A stretch of DNA of 31,178 nucleotides. It comes from a virus. Location of the stretch: the IMG/VR virus record IMGVR_UViG_3300030104_007044, positions 1-31,178 of that record; one strand, given 5' to 3'. The translations under genes were made by a program, and so were the position numbers. The first letter of the stretch is position 1, and every line of letters starts with the position of its first letter. This document shows positions 1 to 5,177 of the stretch, piece after piece. The notes beneath the pieces are model-generated. The model was not told where the DNA came from and searched no databases. It saw only the letters and a list, made by a program, of their open reading frames with translations.

Positions 1-1
1 T

Positions 2-910
2 GGCACAACTTTTGTCACGAGTTGGTACACCCACGGTCTTGCTAGTTCCTATCTTGAAGGTGCTAATTTTCTCACGGCGGCTGTGTCAACGCCTGCTGAC
101 TCTATGGGTCATTCTCTTCTTTTACTTTGGGGTCCTGAAGCTCAGGGCAATTTCGTCCGCTGGTGCCAACTTGGAGGGCTTTGGTCCTTTGTTGCTCTCC
201 ACGGTGCCTTTGCTCTAATTGGTTTCATGCTCCGCCAGTTTGAACTGGCACGTCTCGTCGGTATCCGTCCCTACAATGCGATTGCTTTTTCTGGCCCTAT
301 TGCCGTTTTCGTTAGCGTGTTTCTCATCTACCCTTTGGGTCAATCAAGCTGGTTTTTCGCTCCATCTTTTGGAGTGGCAGCAATTTTCAGATTCCTGTTG
401 TTCCTCCAAGGATTCCACAACTGGACACTGAATCCCTTCCATATGATGGGTGTCGCGGGTATCCTGGGTGGAGCACTTTTGTCTGCCATTCACGGAGTCA
501 CCGTTGAAAACACACTCTATGAAGATGGAGAGTCCGCAACTACTTTTGCGGGTTTTGAACCTACGCAAGAGGAGGAAACTTACTCGATGGTTACTGCGAA
601 CCGTTTCTGGTCACAGATTTTCGGTGTTGCTTTTAGTAACAAGCGTTGGTTGCATTTCTTTATGCTCTTCGTACCCGTCATGGGTCTCTGGGTTTCTTCT
701 ATCGGTATTATTGGACTCGCTCTTAATCTTCGTGCTTACGACTTCGTTAGCCAGGAGATTCGTGCGGCGGAAGATCCAGAATTTGAGACGTTCTATACAA
801 AGAACATTCTTCTCAACGAAGGAATCAGAGCATGGTTAGCACCTGCTGACCAACCACACGAAAACTTTGTATTCCCTGAAGAAGTTCTTCCAAGGGGTAA
901 CGCACTGTGA
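2..910 (+). CDS. psbD: Photosystem II D2 protein, 5'-truncated by window edge
   Basis: Open in frame from base 2 to the TGA at 908-910; about 302 C-terminal residues of a roughly 352-residue protein. D2 is the thylakoid reaction-centre subunit that with D1 binds P680, pheophytin, QA and the non-haem iron. Numbered from the conserved C-terminus, every key residue is present: Tyr160 (YD), His189, His197 (chlorophyll ligand), His214 and His268 (iron) and Trp253 (QA). The transmembrane helices and the C-terminal [12 protein letters not shown] are intact. Phage copies are expressed during infection to replace photodamaged host D2. It ends in a 4-base GTGA overlap with a tiny membrane ORF. The identification is certain; only the start is missing. 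Confidence 0.98.
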   Translation, partial: GTTFVTSWYTHGLASSYLEGANFLTAAVSTPADSMGHSLLLLWGPEAQGNFVRWCQLGGLWSFVALHGAFALIGFMLRQFELARLVGIRPYNAIAFSGPIAVFVSVFLIYPLGQSSWFFAPSFGVAAIFRFLLFLQGFHNWTLNPFHMMGVAGILGGALLSAIHGVTVENTLYEDGESATTFAGFEPTQEEETYSMVTANRFWSQIFGVAFSNKRWLHFFMLFVPVMGLWVSSIGIIGLALNLRAYDFVSQEIRAAEDPEFETFYTKNILLNEGIRAWLAPADQPHENFVFPEEVLPRGNAL

Positions 911-1017
911 TTCAGTTCGCACTAGGATTACTCATCGGGTATTTTGCTACCCGATTAGTAATCTCCCTCTACAAAACGTCTAGAGTTTTATATGAAAATT
1001 TCAGGCATATGGGGTAA
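907..1017 (+). CDS. Tiny putative membrane protein (36 aa)
   Basis: A GTG codon overlaps the psbD stop (GTGA) and opens a 36-codon frame ending in TAA at 1015-1017, three bases before the next ATG. The product begins [20 protein letters not shown], a single hydrophobic helix, followed by a basic/aromatic tail. The translational-coupling overlap and exact fit between two genes argue that it is real, but it is short, has no recognised family and contains a perfect inverted repeat that could be the actual function of the stretch. Confidence 0.5.
   Translation: MIQFALGLLIGYFATRLVISLYKTSRVLYENFRHMG
934..955 (+). other. Perfect 8-bp inverted repeat downstream of psbD
   Basis: ATCGGGTA, a 6-base loop (TTTTGC) and TACCCGAT. 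It lies inside the 36-aa ORF, 24 bases after the psbD stop. No U-tract follows, so it is not a standard intrinsic terminator. It could act as a 3'-end stabiliser or processing block for psbD mRNA. Confidence 0.55.
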
Positions 1018-1020
1018 AAT

Positions 1021-1233
1021 ATGTACATATTCTTTCTAGTAATATACCTAGTAAGTTTCTGTCTTATTGGTGGCGGTGCTTTTGCTCTGGTGTATGCTAA
1101 TCTTCAATCTATCAATAAAATGAATAGACCAAAGAGAAAGCAACACCCAGAAGCACCTCAACCAGGCGAAGAGGTAATGTATGTTGATCTCACAAGAGAA
1201 AAACTTGAAGACCTTTACAAACAAGATAGTTAG
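1021..1233 (+). CDS. Small single-pass membrane protein, unknown function
   Basis: 70 aa. The first 25 residues form a hydrophobic helix rich in Ile, Leu, Phe and Gly, followed by a basic patch (NRPKRKQ) and a soluble tail ending VDLTREKLEDLYKQDS. This is the layout of small cyanobacterial/cyanophage membrane proteins; the tail loosely recalls the C-terminus of DUF2973 proteins, but the match is from memory and weak. It starts three bases after the preceding small ORF, so it is probably cotranscribed with psbD. A terminator follows 10 bases after its stop, marking the end of the psbD unit. Function not recognised. Confidence 0.75.
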   Translation: MYIFFLVIYLVSFCLIGGGAFALVYANLQSINKMNRPKRKQHPEAPQPGEEVMYVDLTREKLEDLYKQDS

Positions 1234-1242
1234 TGATATACT
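1214..1242 (+). promoter_or_regulatory. Host-type sigma70-like promoter for talC
   Basis: TTTACA (1214-1219), 17-bp spacer, TATACT (1237-1242). Transcription would start near 1249, inside the terminator hairpin that follows, so the new transcript would lack the hairpin's 5' arm. Confidence 0.55.
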
Positions 1243-1243
1243 A

Positions 1244-1269
1244 AGGGGGTCTAATGACCCTCTTTTTTT
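1244..1269 (+). terminator. Intrinsic terminator running directly into the talC start codon
   Basis: AGGGGGTC (1244-1251), loop TAAT, GACCCTCT (1256-1263; one G-U pair), then an unbroken T run to 1269. The next base is the A of the talC ATG. It closes the psbD transcription unit. The only Shine-Dalgarno-like purines, AAGGGGG (1243-1249), are in the 5' arm. Confidence 0.85.
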
Positions 1270-1914
1270 ATGAAGATATTTCTAGATACTGCCGATCATT
1301 GGGAGATTGAAGATTACTTTAGTACCGGACTGATTGATGGAGTAACAACCAATCCTACCTTGATTAAAAAAGCAGGTAGAGACCCAGAAGAAGTTTATCA
1401 AAAAATCAAGGATATTGGACTCCAAGATATTAGTATGGAAGTCGTGGGTTCAGACCTTGAAATGTATGATGAGGGCATCCGCTTATATGAAAAGTTTGGT
1501 GATGTTGCTACAATCAAAGTTCCCTGCACACGCGAGGGTTTGATCGTCTGTAAGCGACTGTCCGAACAGGGTATCCGGGTGAATGTCACACTCATCTTCT
1601 GTGCCTCTCAGGCAGTCCTGGCCGCCAAGTCAGGGGCAACTTATGTCTCTCCCTTTGTTGGACGCTTGGATGACCAGTCAGTGGCGGGTCTGGAGGTTGT
1701 CAGAAGCATCTCTGAACTGTATCGTATCCATGGTATCAGGACACAGGTTCTCTCTGCCTCAATCCGATCAGTCCAAAGGGCAATTAGGTCATGGTATAAT
1801 GGTGCTGAGATTGTAACCATGCCCCCAAAAGTATTGGATCAGATGTATGATCACATCCTCACAGATAAGGGTTTGGAAATTTTTGATAACGATTGGAAAC
1901 AGGTAAAACAATGA
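1270..1914 (+). CDS. talC: Transaldolase, TalC / fructose-6-phosphate aldolase-like
   Basis: 214 aa, typical of the short TalC-type enzymes. The start MKIFLDTADHWEIEDY matches the family N-terminus exactly, so ATG 1270 is secure although no Shine-Dalgarno lies between it and the terminator T-run. GLIDGVTTNPTLI (about residues 20-32) is the family signature, and Lys83 in ATIKVPCT is the expected Schiff-base lysine. Cyanophage TalC interconverts sugar phosphates and is thought to push host carbon through the pentose phosphate pathway to give NADPH and ribose for phage nucleotides; that role is from the literature. Its TGA overlaps the glutaredoxin ATG (ATGA), so the two are translationally coupled. 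Confidence 0.96.
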   Translation: MKIFLDTADHWEIEDYFSTGLIDGVTTNPTLIKKAGRDPEEVYQKIKDIGLQDISMEVVGSDLEMYDEGIRLYEKFGDVATIKVPCTREGLIVCKRLSEQGIRVNVTLIFCASQAVLAAKSGATYVSPFVGRLDDQSVAGLEVVRSISELYRIHGIRTQVLSASIRSVQRAIRSWYNGAEIVTMPPKVLDQMYDHILTDKGLEIFDNDWKQVKQ

Positions 1915-2147
1915 CATTTACAGTATACTCAAAGGATGGGTGCCCCTATTGCACCCAAGTAGAACAGGTGTTAAAGTTGGCAGAACTTAAGCATATCATA
2001 TATAAACTTAACCGGGACTATACCCGTGAAGAGTTTTATGATAAGTTTGGCCAGGGATCAACCTTTCCAAGAGTTGTCAAAGACGATACACTTATTGGTG
2101 GTTGTACCGAAACTGTAAAATATTTGCGGGAGCAAAAGTTAGTATAA
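1911..2147 (+). CDS. nrdC: Glutaredoxin with CPYC active site
   Basis: 78 aa from ATG 1911, which overlaps the talC stop; the upstream TTG at 1893 is less likely because MTFTVYSKDGCPYC is the normal family start. The active site is Cys11-Pro-Tyr-Cys14. STFPRVV supplies the cis-proline loop and GGCTE the glutathione-binding turn. Glutaredoxins reduce ribonucleotide reductase and other disulfides, fitting phage DNA synthesis. A paralogue lacking the first cysteine lies at 4399-4635. The symbol follows the T4 nrdC convention and is tentative; the family is clear. Confidence 0.92.
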   Translation: MTFTVYSKDGCPYCTQVEQVLKLAELKHIIYKLNRDYTREEFYDKFGQGSTFPRVVKDDTLIGGCTETVKYLREQKLV

Positions 2148-2507
2148 ATGGAACAAAACCTCATCGACATCTACGATCTTATTGAACATGCGATTGACAA
2201 TGCTTTTGAGGGACAAATGAATCTAAAATTCTACGATTATCTTAAGGATACTAAGACTAAAAAACAGGAGGTAGATGTTTTCATTGCTAGCACTACTGCT
2301 AAAGAAATATCAGATCTTACAGTGGACCTTGATGAATATATCAAAGGCGGCTCAGACAATGAGCATAAACAAATCCGTGAGGGTTATGGGCACATTCCCA
2401 AACCTCAGGCAAGAAAAATAAAAATCTACCTACAAAATATATTGGAGGATGCACGGAGGTATAGTAGTGACCGAAGACCTGGACGACGTAAAAAGCAATC
2501 TAAATAA
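2148..2507 (+). CDS. Conserved cyanophage hypothetical, 119 aa
   Basis: Starts at the base after the glutaredoxin TAA. It is a soluble, mostly helical protein: an acidic N-terminal half (IDIYDLIEHAIDNAFEGQ) and a very basic tail ending SDRRPGRRKKQSK, which could contact nucleic acid. No catalytic motif is recognised. It resembles unnamed small proteins that recur beside cyanophage talC/nrdC genes. The last 41 bases are overlapped by the next gene in another frame, which is unusually long for this genome. Confidence 0.75.
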   Translation: MEQNLIDIYDLIEHAIDNAFEGQMNLKFYDYLKDTKTKKQEVDVFIASTTAKEISDLTVDLDEYIKGGSDNEHKQIREGYGHIPKPQARKIKIYLQNILEDARRYSSDRRPGRRKKQSK

Positions 2508-2673
2508 TCAGGAAACCCACATTAATCGTGGTGTTGAGTTATTATTGCGTAATAGGAGGAAGAAACCAGAACCACCAAAAACTTTTCAGGTAAAGTTTGG
2601 CAAGATGGTCTCTTTTTTCCGACGAGAGATTGTATTCCATCTGAACTTCTATCTGGATATCAGAAAGAAATAG
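2467..2673 (+). CDS. Small hypothetical, probable GTG start
   Basis: The best start is GTG 2467, seven bases after a strong GGAGG (2455-2459), giving 68 aa beginning MTEDLDDVKSNLNNQETHIN. An ATG at 2449 in the same frame has its GGAGG directly adjacent and is too close. The N-terminal half is polar and helical, followed by a basic stretch (RNRRKKPEPPK) and an aromatic/basic C-terminus. It overlaps the upstream gene by 41 bases. No family recognised. Confidence 0.6.
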   Translation: MTEDLDDVKSNLNNQETHINRGVELLLRNRRKKPEPPKTFQVKFGKMVSFFRREIVFHLNFYLDIRKK

Positions 2674-2691
2674 TCTCTGGAGGACAAACAG

Positions 2692-2913
2692 ATGTTAGCA
2701 GTATCCTTAACTCTTGGAACATTAGTTTCAATTATGTTCTTTTTCGTAGGAGGTGTGGTAGGATGGTTAGCGAAGGAGCACCAATACCAAACTCAACCAG
2801 TATATACTCATCCAGAGATGTTTGATGAAAACGGTAACGTATTACCAGATGAAATTTTAGCAGTACGATTTGAAAACAATTATGAGCCCGACGAAGACCA
2901 AGAAGACGACTAA
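2692..2913 (+). CDS. Small membrane protein resembling DUF2973
   Basis: 73 aa behind a good GGAGG (about 2679-2683). One N-terminal transmembrane helix (about residues 4-26, glycine-rich VGGVVGW) is followed by a soluble acidic tail. THPEMFDENGNVLPDEILAV resembles the HPE-DE-G-N-x-EPLL pattern I recall for cyanobacterial DUF2973 proteins, suggesting host origin. Function unknown. The last 32 bases overlap the next gene. Confidence 0.75.
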   Translation: MLAVSLTLGTLVSIMFFFVGGVVGWLAKEHQYQTQPVYTHPEMFDENGNVLPDEILAVRFENNYEPDEDQEDD

Positions 2914-3442
2914 TGTAGTCCTTCCACAGAACCCGTTTGTATTTGAGGTTTTGGAACTTGTTAGTAAGCAAAGATCAAAAGCAAAAAAGGTTGAGGTGCT
3001 AAAGGAGTATGAACATAACTCCGTGAAGGCAGTTTTAATTTGGAACTTTGATGATACTGTTATCTCCATGGTCCCTGAAGGGGAGGTCCCATATGGTGAT
3101 CTTGGAGATCAAACTGTCTATAGTGGAACCCTTTCTGGTAATTTGGAAAGAGAAATGGCAGGCGACATGGAATCCGCCACCGGACAAGACTTGGATGGTA
3201 GAGGCAAAACTTCACTCCGTAGGGAGTGGCAAAACCTCTATCACTATGTGAAAGGTGGTAATGATTCTCTAACTAAAACACGTAGAGAAATGATGTTTAT
3301 TAGTCTATTGAGAGGACTTCACCCAAGGGAGTCTGAAATTCTTTGTCTAGTCAAAGATAAAGTTTTGTCAACTAAATATAAGATAACTAAAGATGTTGTT
3401 GAAACCGCATACCCAGATATTCAATGGGGAGGTCGGGCATGA
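2882..3442 (+). CDS. Conserved cyanophage protein, DUF6433-like, 186 aa
   Basis: Start taken at ATG 2882 (MSPTKTKKTTNVVL); a TTG at 2870 would add four residues. Recognisable blocks: VFEVLELVSKQRSKAKKVEVL, VPYGDLGDQTVYSGTLSGN, LYHYVKGGNDSLTKTRREMM and AYPDIQWGGRA at the end. These match a protein found in nearly all cyanomyoviruses that I recall as DUF6433; the number is from memory. Soluble, helix-rich, no catalytic motif. It starts inside the upstream membrane-protein gene and ends in an ATGA overlap with the next. Confidence 0.8.
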   Translation: MSPTKTKKTTNVVLPQNPFVFEVLELVSKQRSKAKKVEVLKEYEHNSVKAVLIWNFDDTVISMVPEGEVPYGDLGDQTVYSGTLSGNLEREMAGDMESATGQDLDGRGKTSLRREWQNLYHYVKGGNDSLTKTRREMMFISLLRGLHPRESEILCLVKDKVLSTKYKITKDVVETAYPDIQWGGRA

Positions 3443-3783
3443 CAACAGTAGTAGACAAGGAGAAGGAAATGGCTGAATTTGGATCAGATGAAGGTGGTGT
3501 AAACCCCTCTGATTATAGTTGTCAAATTCTGCTTGAGAAGACTACTGTAGAGGTAGCAAACGATAAAAGTTTTCCCACTGATGCTAGGTTGGTCTGGTAT
3601 GTTGTGGAGGGCACCAATCACCTTGACCTGACCCGATGCGGTAAGGTTTCTAAATTATTTGATATGTACTATGATAAGTATGGACAAGGTGCGGTCCAAA
3701 AAATTGACTTTGGATATGGAACGGTGAGTCCAAAACTCTGGGGCAACAAACCAAAGAAAGAAAAAGAAAAGAAAAGAAAATGA
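3439..3783 (+). CDS. Conserved cyanophage hypothetical, lysine-rich tail
   Basis: ATG 3439 overlaps the preceding TGA and has GGGGAGG six bases upstream, giving 114 aa. An internal ATG at 3469 also has a good AAGGAG and would give 104 aa; both are credible. The core RLVWYVVEGTNHLDLTRCGK and FDMYYDKYGQGAVQKIDFGYG is compact, and the C-terminus is an extreme lysine run after WGNKPKK. The basic tail suggests nucleic-acid binding, but no family is recognised. Confidence 0.75.
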   Translation: MTTVVDKEKEMAEFGSDEGGVNPSDYSCQILLEKTTVEVANDKSFPTDARLVWYVVEGTNHLDLTRCGKVSKLFDMYYDKYGQGAVQKIDFGYGTVSPKLWGNKPKKEKEKKRK

Positions 3784-4058
3784 ATGAGGAAGATCTTAGG
3801 GCACAAATTAACTCTCTGATCCGAGATGAAATCCAAGAGAACATTAATGACTACGTTGATTCTGTAGAAGAGACAAAGAAGGCAGGTCTTGGATTTGTCT
3901 CTACTGATGATAATCAACAATTAAAAGTCAAAGTCTCTCAGAAAGAGATTGATAAAATCATTAAGGATTATAAAAAGATGAAAAAGAGTGAGAGATCCAA
4001 TCTTTCACACATTAAAAAACTTGGGTTGGTTGACAAACACGGAAACCCATTAAAATAA
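3780..4058 (+). CDS. Small conserved hypothetical, 92 aa
   Basis: ATGA overlap with the upstream gene. An acidic N-terminal helix (MNEEDLRAQINSLIRDEI) leads to a lysine-rich C-terminal half (IIKDYKKMKKSERS) ending LGLVDKHGNPLK. Helical and soluble, with no recognisable motif. It closes a run of five overlapping genes from 2467, apart from one 18-base gap. Its stop codon is embedded in a late-promoter-like AATAAATA for the next gene. Confidence 0.75.
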   Translation: MNEEDLRAQINSLIRDEIQENINDYVDSVEETKKAGLGFVSTDDNQQLKVKVSQKEIDKIIKDYKKMKKSERSNLSHIKKLGLVDKHGNPLK

Positions 4059-4061
4059 ATA
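4054..4061 (+). promoter_or_regulatory. T4-like late promoter element
   Basis: AATAAATA, close to the T4 late consensus TATAAATA, 20 bases before ATG 4082. It contains the TAA stop of the upstream gene. Confidence 0.45.
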
Positions 4062-4081
4062 CACCAGCAGGAGTGTAGCAT

Positions 4082-4399
4082 ATGCTTTCTACCCAATATA
4101 GGTTGCGTTTAGAGGCAATTTGTGAAAAGATTGTCTCTGGCACGGAGGTATCTTTGGATGATATGATTTGGGCAAATAAGTTAGCAAAGTCCAATCAAAG
4201 TGCGGCATCAATACTAAGAAAGGCTAGAAGAATAGCAAACAACCCGGATATTCAAGAGGGTGGTCTTGATGATTTTATGATACAGATGGGACTGGGGGAT
4301 CCTGACCCATCTAATCACACCAAAGGATTCCAAAACACCGATGAAATAGCAGAATGGTTTCATGAGGATAGAACTGATGATTGGAGGCAACGCGACTGA
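4082..4399 (+). CDS. Conserved cyanophage hypothetical, 105 aa
   Basis: A strong AGGAG (4069-4073) lies eight bases before the ATG. Signature blocks are VSLDDMIWANKLAKSNQSA, RKARRIANNPDIQEGGLDDF and MGLGDPDPSNH, which I recognise as a well-conserved unnamed cyanomyovirus protein. It is helical with a basic centre and acidic C-terminus. A late-type promoter element upstream suggests it is expressed separately from the early cluster. Its TGA overlaps the next ATG by one base. Confidence 0.8.
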   Translation: MLSTQYRLRLEAICEKIVSGTEVSLDDMIWANKLAKSNQSAASILRKARRIANNPDIQEGGLDDFMIQMGLGDPDPSNHTKGFQNTDEIAEWFHEDRTDDWRQRD

Positions 4400-4635
4400 T
4401 GCAGGCATTAATTTACTCTAATGGTAATCAAGAATGTGAGAGGGCAAGGAGTCTTCTTACAAGTGTTCATGAGGACATTAAAGAGTTCCTTTTGGATGAG
4501 GACTTTACCGATAAACAATTCCGTTTAGAGTTTGGTGAAAATGCGGAATATCCACAGATCTCTGTTGGATTGAACCATAGGGGATCACTAAAAGAAACCC
4601 TTCATTACCTGAAGAATAATGGGGTTATCCAGTAG
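4399..4635 (+). CDS. Glutaredoxin-fold protein lacking the N-terminal active-site Cys
   Basis: 78 aa from ATG 4399 (TGATG junction with the upstream gene; GGAGG 11 bases upstream). It aligns along its whole length with the CPYC glutaredoxin at 1911-2147: MQALIYSNGNQEC against MTFTVYSKDGCPYC, then RLEFGENAEYPQISV against DKFGQGSTFPRVV, and LKETLHYLKNNGV at the end. The motif position reads N-Q-E-C, so only the second cysteine is kept, while the cis-proline is retained. It cannot do dithiol chemistry; a monothiol-like, binding or structural role is possible. Confidence 0.8.
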   Translation: MQALIYSNGNQECERARSLLTSVHEDIKEFLLDEDFTDKQFRLEFGENAEYPQISVGLNHRGSLKETLHYLKNNGVIQ

Positions 4636-4638
4636 ACA

Positions 4639-4654
4639 GTGTTGAAACCGACAC
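4639..4654 (+). other. Small hairpin after the second glutaredoxin gene
   Basis: GTGTTG, loop AAAC, CGACAC: a 6-bp stem with one G-U pair starting four bases after the stop codon. No U-tract follows, so termination is doubtful. Confidence 0.35.
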
Positions 4655-4656
4655 AC

Positions 4657-4685
4657 TTGACTAAATAATGTATGAGGTCTAATAT
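4657..4685 (+). promoter_or_regulatory. Host-type sigma70-like promoter before the riboswitch
   Basis: TTGACT (4657-4662), 17-bp spacer, TAATAT (4680-4685). The predicted start near 4692 coincides with the 5' edge of the riboswitch. The -10 box sits in the palindrome AGGTCTA-ATA-TAGACCT (4675-4691). A late-type CTAAATAA (4661-4668) overlaps the -35 region. Confidence 0.65.
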
Positions 4686-4691
4686 AGACCT

Positions 4692-4741
4692 GTCGTTCAT
4701 CTAGGAAACTAGACGCAAGTAAGTCGCGGAACGGAGCGTTC
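4692..4741 (+). promoter_or_regulatory. Downstream-peptide / glutamine-II type riboswitch
   Basis: Matches the remembered consensus of the Downstream-peptide RNA motif, known from cyanobacteria and marine phages and reported to bind glutamine. Outer stem CGTTC (4694-4698) pairs with GAACG (4729-4733). Hairpin TCTAG-GAAA-CTAGA (4700-4713) has a GNRA loop. The conserved internal string GACGCAAGTAAGTC (4712-4725) follows. The ribosome site GGAG (4733-4736) starts at the last base of the outer stem, and a 55-aa peptide gene starts at 4747, exactly the expected context. A second CGTTC (4737-4741) offers GAACG an alternative partner. Confidence 0.78.
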
Positions 4742-4746
4742 ATCCC

Positions 4747-4914
4747 ATGGCAGAATTACTTCTGTATACTACCCTCTCATGCGAACAGTCTTCAGCGATA
4801 ATGTTGAGGATTAAAGCAAGTGAGTACCTTGATAATGAAGTCAAGGTAGAATTAGTTGAGACCATAAAGGAATCAGCACCAGAATGTGAGTGGTATTGGG
4901 ACGCAAACGACTAA
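4747..4914 (+). CDS. Riboswitch-controlled small acidic peptide (downstream peptide, 55 aa)
   Basis: ATG 4747 lies 10 bases after GGAG in the riboswitch; the frame encodes 55 aa to TAA 4912-4914. It begins MAELLLYTTLSCEQSSAIML and ends PECEWYWDAND. Cys12 and Cys47 and a Trp-Tyr-Trp acidic tail are notable; the N-terminus LLLYTTLSC looks like the first strand of a thioredoxin-type fold, but the protein is too short to hold one. Similar peptides follow this RNA in cyanophages and are presumed to act in nitrogen/glutamine signalling, without a shown function. It was missed by a length-based ORF cut-off. Confidence 0.82.
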   Translation: MAELLLYTTLSCEQSSAIMLRIKASEYLDNEVKVELVETIKESAPECEWYWDAND

Positions 4915-4923
4915 AGGAACGGG

Positions 4924-4946
4924 CCTAAAAATCCAACTACTTTAGG
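4924..4946 (+). promoter_or_regulatory. Hairpin covering the ribosome site of the DUF4278-like gene
   Basis: CCTAAA (4924-4929) and TTTAGG (4941-4946) form a 6-bp stem with an 11-base loop. The 3' arm includes the first three bases of the Shine-Dalgarno AGGAG (4944-4948), so the structure could limit initiation at 4955. Confidence 0.4.
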
Positions 4947-4954
4947 AGTCAATC

Positions 4955-5122
4955 ATGAACACACTTAACATGATTAAAAAGCAGATTCAAAAAGCTGCTG
5001 CTGTGCATAACGCGCAAATCAACCATACCGTATATCGTGGTGTGGAATATGACACACGTTGTGTAGAAAGCAAGGAGTCTCACGGCACCTTCTGCTATCG
5101 TGGACGCACTTATTCTAAGTGA
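4955..5122 (+). CDS. Small basic protein, DUF4278-like
   Basis: 55 aa from ATG 4955, six bases after AGGAG; stop TGA 5120-5122. The paired motifs TVYRGVEYDT and FCYRGRTYSK are the Y-R-G-x-x-Y signature I associate with DUF4278, a family of short cyanobacterial proteins also seen in cyanophages. The N-terminal 25 residues form a basic amphipathic helix (MIKKQIQKAAAVHNAQ). Function unknown. It lies in the transcription unit that starts at the riboswitch and ends at the terminator at 5149-5177. Confidence 0.78.
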   Translation: MNTLNMIKKQIQKAAAVHNAQINHTVYRGVEYDTRCVESKESHGTFCYRGRTYSK

Positions 5123-5151
5123 TTGTCAAACACGATGATTAGTGTTAGAAT
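5123..5151 (+). promoter_or_regulatory. Host-type sigma70-like promoter for the gene at 5178
   Basis: TTGTCA (5123-5128), directly after the upstream stop codon, a 17-bp spacer, and TAGAAT (5146-5151). The predicted start near 5158 lies at the top of the terminator hairpin that overlaps the -10 box, the same layout as at talC. Confidence 0.6.
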
Positions 5152-5177
5152 GGGAGGGTATACCCTCCCATTTTTTT
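5149..5177 (+). terminator. Strong intrinsic terminator running into the next start codon
   Basis: AATGGGAGGG (5149-5158), loop TATA, CCCTCCCATT (5163-5172): a perfect 10-bp stem followed by T to 5177. The ATG of the next gene is at 5178. It ends the riboswitch transcription unit. Confidence 0.92.

Noticed and set aside
450-839. Plus-strand frame of 129 codons overlapping psbD
   Set aside because: Lies wholly inside the strongly conserved D2 coding sequence in another frame; Ser/Arg/Leu-rich nonsense.
934-955. Inverted repeat as a psbD transcription terminator
   Set aside because: No T-run follows, and the psbD unit has a proper terminator at 1244-1269.
2185-2215. TTGACA at about 2191 as a promoter
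   Set aside because: No -10-like hexamer at 16-18 bases spacing, unlike the six promoters listed.
4681-4740. Possible tRNA-like folding in the structured region
   Set aside because: No acceptor/T-arm pattern; the stems and conserved internal string fit the Downstream-peptide RNA much better.
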